NCBI GenBank assembly: GCA_016716525.1
Contig: JADJWE010000001.1
Span: 496,001 to 560,000, forward strand
Reading direction: 5' to 3'
Length of the DNA stretch: 64,000 nt
Source: Candidatus Flexicrinis affinis
GTDB taxonomy: Bacteria > Chloroflexota > Anaerolineae > Aggregatilineales > Phototrophicaceae
In this document: piece after piece, positions 1 through 6,984 of the stretch
How the letters are laid out: each line of letters begins with the position of its first letter
How positions within the stretch are numbered: the stretch's first letter is position 1
Position numbers and translations under genes: made by a program
Notes under the pieces: generated by a model
Told to the model about the DNA's origin: nothing
What the model saw: only the letters and a program-made list of their open reading frames with translations
Database searches by the model: none

Positions 1-1
1 G

Positions 2-2182
2 TTTTCGATGGCAATTGCCATGGAGAACCAGACCCTATCGCTCGGTCTGATCTCGCTGTGGGCTGGCGCCGGCGCCAGATTCAGTTGGAAAGGCATTTGC
101 CAGTGCGACACATTGGTGAGTGCGAACATCCGCCCGCGCGAGATCTACTGGGCACAGGGGCTGGACGGCCGCCGTGTCTTGATGAAGTGGAACTCGATGC
201 TGGGCGACAACATGGGCATCGGCGGCTATGCCGAGGCTCGTAACCCGTGGACAATCGTCGATTACCTCGATCAAGATCCGGAGTTTCGCGCTCGTTACCC
301 GTATGACGTCATCGGCGCGTTCGGGCGGGGGTGGGACGACTTCAAAACCCTCACCGACGATTTCATCTTGGCCGCACAGAACCAGTCCAACGCGTCACGC
401 CGGGTGATCGTCTCGAACGAACACGACTTCTTCGTGGACTTTGAGACGACGTACGGCACGCAGATCGAGACGGCTGCGCTCAGCTTCGGCAACGACTGGG
501 ATCTGTTCTGCGCGTCGCTCGCCGAGGAATCCGCCGCCGTTAAACGTGCGGTCGAACTGCTGCGGTCGTCGGAGGCGTTGGCCTCACTGGTCACGCTATA
601 CAAGCCTTTGTTCATGTCTGGCTGGAAGACGCTGCGCGATGCCGCGTGGATGGCGCTCGGCCTGTACTGGGAGCATAACTTCGGTCAGGCGTACGGCGTG
701 TGGGACGTCTACGGTCTGCAGCGCGTGGCGTGGCAAAAAGCGCAGCGCAAAGCCGTAAAGAAGTACGGCAAGAAGCTGCTCAAGAGCGCTGCGGCGACAT
801 TGGGTGAGTTGATCAAAGGCAAAGCGACCAAGACCCGCTTCTTCGTGTTCAATCCGCTGCAGTGGGTGCGCTCGGACTACGCCGATTACAAGTACAGCGG
901 CAGCGAGGACATTTACGTCATCGACCGCACCGACAAGAGCACGGTTCCGCATCAGTTCGTCACGATCAAGGGCAAGCGATATTTGCGAATCTTTGCCGAT
1001 AACGTGCCCGCAGTCGGCTATAAAGTGTTTGAAGTCCGCGCGGGGTCGGGCGTGCCGTTCAGCGACGCCGCCACGGTGGCTGGAAACGTGCTGGAGAACG
1101 ACAGGTATCGCGTTACGGTTGCCCAGAACGGAGCGATCACCAGTTGGATCGACAAGACGCGCGGAAACACGGAAATGGCGCGTGATGCCGGCGGGCGGTT
1201 CATCAACGACCTCGGCAGCGGCGGCGGAACGATCACGGTCGAGAGCGCCGGACCGGTTACGGTGACCTTGCTGGCGACGTCGAATGGACCGGTCGCCCAT
1301 ACGACCCGCATCACGTTGGTTCGCAACCTCGACCGGATCGACATCGACAACAACATTTCGCAGGCGTTCGACGATACGCAGACGTGGCGTTACAGCTTCA
1401 ACCTCGACAACCCGGACATCTGGCACGAAGAAGTCGGCGCGATTCTGCGTGCGCGCTTGACCAGCAACGGCGGACACTACTCGACCCAGAACGCACGGTA
1501 CGACTGGCTGACACTCAATCACTTCGTGCACGTGCAGGGCGGCGCCGGCACAGGCGTCACACTGTCGAACTGGGAAGCGTACTTCATGCGGCTAGGCGCC
1601 AGCACGCCGTACGAGCTGGATTCCTCGAAAGCGCGTCTGGACGTTCTCGCCGGTGGTCGGGTCGGCGGCGACGGGTCGTTCGGCATCCCGAATCAGGCCG
1701 GATATACGAAACTGCAGCAGCGGTTCGCGCTCACCGTCACGGACGGCTACAATCCAGCGGAGTGTATGCGGTTTGCGCTGGGACACCAGAATCCGTTTGT
1801 AACGGGCACGGTAGTCGGAAGCGAGCCCGTGTTGTCCGCCAAGCAGTTTTCGTTGGTGTCGATGAGCGACCCGGATGTGATGTTGTGGGCGCTCAAGCCA
1901 GCAGACGACGGTGGCGGGCTAGTGGCCCGGATGTGGAACGTGACTGACACGCCGCGCAGCGTTCAGCTTGGCTTGACGGATCACCCGATCGTCGAGGCAC
2001 AGACCGTGACACATGTCGAAACGCCGACCGGCAGTGCGGTCGTTGCCGGGGGAGGACTGTCCACAACGGTCGGGGCGCATGCGATGGATTCGTATTTGCT
2101 TACCGATGCGCAAAGCGCGGCAGCGGCGCCGCTTTTGGGATTGCCCGCTGCGCCAGCGCCGCCGGCACCTGACATAACGTAG
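2..2182 (+). CDS. GH38-like alpha-mannosidase, 3' portion (5' end outside window)
   Basis: The frame is open to the first bases of the window, so the gene begins upstream; the ATG at 8 is probably internal. About 726 codons remain. The visible part resembles the middle and C-terminal regions of glycoside hydrolase family 38: a segment like the family's 'W-x-G-x-DG-x-x-VL' stretch (WAQGLDGRRVLMKW), then a helical region, then the beta-sandwich start FVFNPLQWVRSDYADY, which is typical of the GH38 C-terminal domain. The catalytic zinc/nucleophile region would lie upstream and cannot be checked. It ends in an Ala/Pro-rich tail. Family assignment is from motif memory only. Another sandwich-containing glycosidase remains possible. 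Confidence 0.6.
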   Translation, partial: FSMAIAMENQTLSLGLISLWAGAGARFSWKGICQCDTLVSANIRPREIYWAQGLDGRRVLMKWNSMLGDNMGIGGYAEARNPWTIVDYLDQDPEFRARYPYDVIGAFGRGWDDFKTLTDDFILAAQNQSNASRRVIVSNEHDFFVDFETTYGTQIETAALSFGNDWDLFCASLAEESAAVKRAVELLRSSEALASLVTLYKPLFMSGWKTLRDAAWMALGLYWEHNFGQAYGVWDVYGLQRVAWQKAQRKAVKKYGKKLLKSAAATLGELIKGKATKTRFFVFNPLQWVRSDYADYKYSGSEDIYVIDRTDKSTVPHQFVTIKGKRYLRIFADNVPAVGYKVFEVRAGSGVPFSDAATVAGNVLENDRYRVTVAQNGAITSWIDKTRGNTEMARDAGGRFINDLGSGGGTITVESAGPVTVTLLATSNGPVAHTTRITLVRNLDRIDIDNNISQAFDDTQTWRYSFNLDNPDIWHEEVGAILRARLTSNGGHYSTQNARYDWLTLNHFVHVQGGAGTGVTLSNWEAYFMRLGASTPYELDSSKARLDVLAGGRVGGDGSFGIPNQAGYTKLQQRFALTVTDGYNPAECMRFALGHQNPFVTGTVVGSEPVLSAKQFSLVSMSDPDVMLWALKPADDGGGLVARMWNVTDTPRSVQLGLTDHPIVEAQTVTHVETPTGSAVVAGGGLSTTVGAHAMDSYLLTDAQSAAAAPLLGLPAAPAPPAPDIT

Positions 2183-2207
2183 CGCACGAGCAACGTGAGG
2201 ACTAGTG

Positions 2208-2648
2208 ATGCAGACTCGACCAGTCAGTCCCGCTGAAAGCCAGACACCAGACAAGCGCAACCAGCGCGCGGCAAACGTCAGCGCAATCGGTATGATCTTG
2301 TTGAGCGTGTTCCTCTCGGCCGGGGGGCAGCTTCTGTTCAAAGCGGCGATGAATGACTTCGGCGTCCTTGAGCTATCAATTCCGGCGCTGCTCCGACTGC
2401 TCAGCAATCCGCTGCTGCTGTTAGGCTTGGCGGTGTTCTTCATCAGCGCAGTGCTGTGGCTGGTGGCGCTGCTGCGCGCCGATCTGAGCTTCGCTGTACC
2501 GTTCTTGAGCGTTGCGTATATCCTCGTCTTGCTTGGAAGCGTGGTCCTGTTTCAAGAAAACATCTCACTGCTTCGGTTGAGCGGTTTTGCTGTGATCATC
2601 CTCGGTCTGTTCGTCATAGCGCGTGGCGAGCAGCGCAAATCGCGCTAG
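2208..2648 (+). CDS. EamA/SMR-like four-helix membrane protein
   Basis: A 146-residue protein with four predicted transmembrane helices (about residues 24-44, 56-79, 86-108 and 114-134) and a basic C-terminus. This is the size and layout of half-length drug/metabolite transporters such as EmrE or the ArnE/ArnF lipid-linked sugar flippase subunits, which work as dimers. The second helix pair contains AVLWLVALLRADLSFAVPF, resembling the EamA 'al...pl..a.pl' region. A GTG three bases earlier (2205) is an alternative start; the AGG at 2198-2200 fits the ATG better. It lies 25 bases after the glycosidase, so co-transcription is plausible. The substrate cannot be read from the sequence. Confidence 0.65.
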   Translation: MQTRPVSPAESQTPDKRNQRAANVSAIGMILLSVFLSAGGQLLFKAAMNDFGVLELSIPALLRLLSNPLLLLGLAVFFISAVLWLVALLRADLSFAVPFLSVAYILVLLGSVVLFQENISLLRLSGFAVIILGLFVIARGEQRKSR

Positions 2649-2800
2649 ACGTCGCTGGTGGAGACATCGAAGCTGTAGGCAATCTGGCTCGGCGAACCCC
2701 CTCGGACTCGTGTGCATGGCCCTTTTTCGCGGCGCGATCCCATCTGCGGTGCGCGCACCCCACTAGTACCTCCGACCCACTAATCGATTCCGCACGGTCA

Positions 2801-2806
2801 TATAAT
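2801..2806 (+). promoter_or_regulatory. Consensus -10 box for the Cys-rich protein gene
   Basis: A perfect TATAAT lies 57 bases before the ATG at 2863, in a 214-base intergenic gap. No good -35 hexamer is seen at 16-18 bases upstream, so the assignment rests on the -10 and on position. Confidence 0.45.
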
Positions 2807-2862
2807 GAGATTGGGGCGTGTGCAATCTCGTCGCGCCCGGACAAAAGACATGGGGGTGTACC

Positions 2863-5064
2863 ATGGCTGAAACGAAAGGTGGTCGTCAACAACGCAAGTT
2901 CCGCCTCAATCTGGTAGGTTACGAAAAGGGAGATGAACGTCCTGCAATCTCCGTCCTTGCGGTCGATCGCGCTGGAAAAGTGCTGGTCGCCGCACCTGTC
3001 GGGGCTGACGGCAGCTTCGATCTGCCGGCCGATGTCGCCAAGAAGGCGCACCGGATTATCCTCAGCCCACGCTCCGAGTCCCCTGACGATGTTGACAAAG
3101 ACGTACAAGTCGCCTATCGCACCGAGCAGTTCTTTGACTTGATCGGGAACGCCGGCGTGCTCAACGTCGCCGAAGGAATTTGGAAGAAGTGGTTCTTCTT
3201 CACCAAGTGCGTTACAGGCAGCGTGAAGCGCTGTTACCGTCCGTGGATCATCCGCCACTTTGCCAAGCAGGCCGGCGCACTTACCAACCCGCTCCTTGAA
3301 GCACGCGCCGTCACGATGAAGTCGCGGGCCGCGCTGGACGTCAGCGAACGACTGGTACCGCCCGACTTGGTGGTGGCCGTCCACTGCGACGTGATTTGCA
3401 GCGGCGTGGTTGAGGTCTACCGCCGCACGTGCTGCTGCGAGCCGTGGGTCATCGGGGATATCCGGCTGCCCGAACTGGTGCGCGATCTGGAGGACCTGAT
3501 CGGCCCGATCGTCGAAGCGCCGGACCTGCCGTTCCCGCCGAGGCCGGAACCCGATCCGCCGCCCTTCGACGTACCGTTCTTGCGCAGCGGCGCCCTTGAC
3601 ATGAGGGTGCTCAACGCACGCCGCGACCTGCACGCGATCAAATCGCTGCCCGAAAAGCAGCTCGTGGCCTACATCAACGCGCGCCCCTATCTGCTATGTC
3701 GCAACGAGTGCAGCGCCCCGAAGAAGGTCGCCGAAGGGTTCATCAACCCGGACGGGCGGTTCCAGATCTGCTGGAGCGAATGGCCGTACCTCGTTATGGC
3801 GCACTGCAAGCAGGAGTACGCGTATAAGGTTCGCCAGCTCATTAACGGCGTCTGGACGACCATCTATGACGGCGTCGCCGCGAACATTTGGTTCGACTAT
3901 GATGAGGACGCATCGCTGGTGTCGTATGACGTCCGTGCGCGTGCCTGCCGGCATAACGACTTCCCGGGCGAGGGTCCGTTTGCGCTCCTGCAAGATATCG
4001 GTGATACGAACAGCTGGCGGCTCGCAACGCCGAACGCTTCGGGCTGGGATCAGGTTGGCCCAGCGGCCTACAACAGCGGCTTGATCGACCCGGTCGCTAA
4101 TCCGGCCAGTGCGCTCGGCGTGCTGAAGAATCGCAACCTCGGCGGCACGCTGAAGCTGTTGTATCACTTCAGCGAGCCGATGCGCGACATCGGCGCCGTG
4201 TACTATCGCATCAGCGTGCGCCCGACCGATGCCACCGGCCAGCCGACCGGCGCACCCGAGTATCTGTCCGACGGCCTGTCATGGAAATACTTCACGGGCG
4301 GTGGCGATGTACTGCCCGAATCGCTCGGCCCGGTGACCGTCGGGACGGAGAGCAACCTGTACAAGATCCCGTATGACTTCGATCGGGACTGGCAGGGCAA
4401 TCAATACCACGGCTACCTGAACACGAAGGAAGCTCGCTTCAACACGCCGGGGCGATACCTGCTGACGCTTGAGGTCTTCAACGCAGCGGGACGCCGCTTG
4501 CGCCCGACCGGCACCGCCGATCCGGGCGACGGCGTGCCGGGTTCGACCGCCGCCTTCACGTTCCGCCGCTGGTATCAGGAGTTCGGCCCGACGGCCGTGG
4601 TGCCGTATGCGGCCCTGACCCACATGCTGTGGTGGGATAACCGCGTGGCCGAGGCGGTTATCGTCGATCTGCGCGTCGGCGGCAGCCCAAATACCAGCGA
4701 GTGTCAGTTCCTCGAGGGGCCGGGCAGCCAGACCTTCAGCGTCGGCTATCGTGCCTACCATCCGCAGGAAATGTTCCTGCTCTACCACTCGCTGTGGTGG
4801 CGGCGCGGCCTCGGCGGGCCATCCGATCATATGGTGAGCGCCAGCCCGTACAACGCAGGGTACCCACCTGCTGGTCCGCTGGCCGTCAGCCCGAGCCACA
4901 CGTTCAGCCACATGCTGTCGCATCCGCCGGTTCCGCCTGACGGGCTGACCCGCTGCACGTTCTCGCTGCACCTGCGCACATGGGTCAAGACGACCGATGG
5001 CGAAGGCAGCCTCGACTACGGGGACTACGACTACGGCTCGTTCGCCTTGGCGATTACGCCGTAA
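2863..5064 (+). CDS. Large Cys-rich protein of unknown function
   Basis: A 733-residue protein that I do not recognise. The ATG at 2863 was chosen because GGGGGTGT precedes it; an in-frame ATG at 2818 lacks this. No signal peptide or membrane helix is seen. The N-terminal ~80 residues resemble a small beta-sandwich of the carboxypeptidase-regulatory type (AVDRAGKVLVAAPVGADGSFDLP). Residues ~110-330 hold Cys clusters (CVTGSVKRCYRPW; CDVICSG; RRTCCCEPW; LLCRNECSAPKK; CWSEW) that could bind metal or form disulfides. The C-terminal half is rich in aromatic residues and beta-like. It is followed by a strong terminator, so it is probably monocistronic. Confidence 0.7.
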   Translation: MAETKGGRQQRKFRLNLVGYEKGDERPAISVLAVDRAGKVLVAAPVGADGSFDLPADVAKKAHRIILSPRSESPDDVDKDVQVAYRTEQFFDLIGNAGVLNVAEGIWKKWFFFTKCVTGSVKRCYRPWIIRHFAKQAGALTNPLLEARAVTMKSRAALDVSERLVPPDLVVAVHCDVICSGVVEVYRRTCCCEPWVIGDIRLPELVRDLEDLIGPIVEAPDLPFPPRPEPDPPPFDVPFLRSGALDMRVLNARRDLHAIKSLPEKQLVAYINARPYLLCRNECSAPKKVAEGFINPDGRFQICWSEWPYLVMAHCKQEYAYKVRQLINGVWTTIYDGVAANIWFDYDEDASLVSYDVRARACRHNDFPGEGPFALLQDIGDTNSWRLATPNASGWDQVGPAAYNSGLIDPVANPASALGVLKNRNLGGTLKLLYHFSEPMRDIGAVYYRISVRPTDATGQPTGAPEYLSDGLSWKYFTGGGDVLPESLGPVTVGTESNLYKIPYDFDRDWQGNQYHGYLNTKEARFNTPGRYLLTLEVFNAAGRRLRPTGTADPGDGVPGSTAAFTFRRWYQEFGPTAVVPYAALTHMLWWDNRVAEAVIVDLRVGGSPNTSECQFLEGPGSQTFSVGYRAYHPQEMFLLYHSLWWRRGLGGPSDHMVSASPYNAGYPPAGPLAVSPSHTFSHMLSHPPVPPDGLTRCTFSLHLRTWVKTTDGEGSLDYGDYDYGSFALAITP

Positions 5065-5094
5065 GCCCTGAGCATGCCCATCCGGCAAGAAACG

Positions 5095-5123
5095 AAGAAC
5101 CCCGGTGTTTGGCCGGGGTTCTT
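5095..5123. terminator. Bidirectional intrinsic terminator
   Basis: A perfect 11-bp stem (AAGAACCCCGG / CCGGGGTTCTT) with a 7-base loop sits between the convergent ends of the Cys-rich protein gene and the YeeE-rhodanese gene. The A-rich left flank becomes a T-rich tail when read on the minus strand. Confidence 0.75.
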
Positions 5124-5151
5124 GTGTGTCTCGCAACCGGTCGGGCAGGCG

Positions 5152-6387
5152 CTATCCGCACCCTCCGCTTGTCGCGCCACGTTTGATCGTCAGCACGACT
5201 TTTGACGTGTATTCGACATCTTCAAACACGTCGTGATTCGGGTTGGCAGCCGGGAAACGCTGGCCCAGCGCCAACGGGAACGCGTAGGCGAGCCGGTCAT
5301 CCGGATGGTCAGCGATGAACGACTGCTGCTTGAACTCCTCGTCTCCGAACGTCGTCAGCCACCCATTGATCCCGCCTTCGAGGATGTATACGTTGGGCAC
5401 GGCCTCTGCGGTCAGGATCTTCCACGCCTCGGTGGCGGCCGTCTCGTCATTCGACGTGATGACGAACAAGGTGTTATCGGGCTGAAGGTGGAGGTCCGAT
5501 ACCGTCCCGAGGAGCGACGCCAGTGGAATATGGTGGGCGTCGATCAGATGGAACTGGTTGAAGTCCGATTCGCTGCGTACGTCGATGACATACGTGATGA
5601 TGCCGCGATCGTTCATATAGGTGAGCAGTTCCATCGGGTGGATTTGCACCGCCCTCTCATTGAGGCGGGCCTCCTGTTCCGGCGCGATTGCGGCCCACTT
5701 GTCAGCATTCGTCGGCTGACCGACCAGCAGCGTGGTGACGCCCACGGCCAGCACGGCACCAGCTGCGCTGAACCGCCAGCGCGGGAAGGTGAGCTGAGTA
5801 CGGTCGCCGAAGCGCTTTTCCATGAACTCAGCGAACGCGAAGGCCGCCAGCGCCATGATAACGACACCGACAACCACCACACCCGTATCCGCGTTGAACA
5901 GTTCGGGCAGGGTAAAGCGCCCCATATACGACGAGTGCCAGAAGCCTTCATACAGCCCGACCGTCTCGCCGAACAGGAAGATGCCGAAAAACACGCCCAG
6001 CACAAACACGATACCGTCGATCTTGAAGGTGGCGGCCGAGACGATTGACGTGCCCGGACAGAAGCCACCGACGATAAAACCGACGCCCATGATCAGGCCG
6101 CCGATGATCCCCGGCCATAGATAGGTGGGATTGACCCAGATCAGGTTGTAATCCAGCAAGCCGAGGCCCGACGTGAGGAAGATCAACACCATCGCCACGA
6201 CGATGGCACTGAACATCACCTTGAGGACCGTCATATCGCGCAAGTAGAACTGCGCGGCCAGCTTGGTGGACTTGCCGAAGCCGGCAATCTCCAGCGTGTA
6301 GCCGAACGCGAACCCGATCACCAGGTAGACGAGATAGGCGCCGTTTTGGCCGAGCATGTCCGTAAGGGGAAGCGGAAACTCTCCCAT
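5152..6387 (-). CDS. YeeE/YedE-type sulfur-compound transporter fused to a cysteine-less rhodanese domain
   Basis: 411 residues. Residues 1-220 form a multi-helix YeeE/YedE (TsuA-like) permease carrying the conserved cysteine motif GGFCPGTS (Cys110), which in studied relatives relays thiosulfate through the membrane. Residues ~245-350 are a rhodanese fold (VIDVRSESDFNQFHLIDAHHIP). Its active-site loop reads VITSNDETAATEAW, so the usual catalytic Cys is missing. The protein ends in SGGCG. The start has AAGGAGAG 8 bases upstream. It is the last gene of the operon ArsR-OTR-cytochrome-YeeE-YeeE, 12 bases after the preceding gene. Probable role: import of thiosulfate or a related sulfur species, with the domain acting as binding rather than transferase module (inference). 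Confidence 0.85.
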   Translation of the reverse strand: MGEFPLPLTDMLGQNGAYLVYLVIGFAFGYTLEIAGFGKSTKLAAQFYLRDMTVLKVMFSAIVVAMVLIFLTSGLGLLDYNLIWVNPTYLWPGIIGGLIMGVGFIVGGFCPGTSIVSAATFKIDGIVFVLGVFFGIFLFGETVGLYEGFWHSSYMGRFTLPELFNADTGVVVVGVVIMALAAFAFAEFMEKRFGDRTQLTFPRWRFSAAGAVLAVGVTTLLVGQPTNADKWAAIAPEQEARLNERAVQIHPMELLTYMNDRGIITYVIDVRSESDFNQFHLIDAHHIPLASLLGTVSDLHLQPDNTLFVITSNDETAATEAWKILTAEAVPNVYILEGGINGWLTTFGDEEFKQQSFIADHPDDRLAYAFPLALGQRFPAANPNHDVFEDVEYTSKVVLTIKRGATSGGCG

Positions 6388-6399
6388 GATCGTCTCTCC

Positions 6400-6972
6400 T
6401 TAAATCCACGCCTTGCGGACGAAATAGGCCAGCGCGTATCCGCCGGCGAATACGGCAAGCATGAACGCCCAGCTCCCGACAGACAGCACGGCACCTCCCG
6501 ACAGTGCTTGCCCGGAGGTACAGCCGCGCGCAAGGCGCGCTCCATAACCCATCAGCGTGCCGCCGAGGAATGCCATGAGCAGGCGGTTGCGGTTGGAGAT
6601 GCGTGGGCCTTTGTCGATTTCGACCTTGAGCCGACCGTGCCGCCAGCCCGAGAAGAAGCCGCCGAGGATGGTCCCGAGCGTGACGTATACGACCCAACTG
6701 TCGAGCGGATTGCGGTTGCCGCCGGCCATATCGATGAGATACGGAACGCGATCGACGTGCCACGGCGCGATCCAGTCCTCGACCACCACCAGCAGGCGGT
6801 TCATGCCGCCGGAAGCGCCGAGGCCGTTGCCGGTGATGAAGAACGCGGCGAACAGTACGATACCGAGCACGATCCCGCCGACGTACGGCGTGACATACGG
6901 CTTGGTCTCGCGCTGCGTAAGCATTTGGACGAATGAGCGCGTCTGTCGCGCCGGATGAACCTGAACCGCCAT
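6400..6972 (-). CDS. YeeE/YedE-type transporter subunit
   Basis: A 190-residue membrane protein with helices around residues 28-50, 74-96, 122-140 and 162-185 and the family signature RLARGCTSGQALSG, whose Cys corresponds to the conserved substrate-relay cysteine of TsuA-like proteins. The N-terminus is hydrophilic and cytosolic-like. GAGGAGGT precedes the ATG. Together with the next gene it gives two half-size YeeE units side by side, a common two-gene arrangement (GCTSGQ type plus GFCPGTS type) that probably makes one transporter. It lies 12 bases from each neighbour, so the genes are surely co-transcribed. Confidence 0.85.
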   Translation of the reverse strand: MAVQVHPARQTRSFVQMLTQRETKPYVTPYVGGIVLGIVLFAAFFITGNGLGASGGMNRLLVVVEDWIAPWHVDRVPYLIDMAGGNRNPLDSWVVYVTLGTILGGFFSGWRHGRLKVEIDKGPRISNRNRLLMAFLGGTLMGYGARLARGCTSGQALSGGAVLSVGSWAFMLAVFAGGYALAYFVRKAWI

Positions 6973-6984
6973 GGGGTTACCTCC

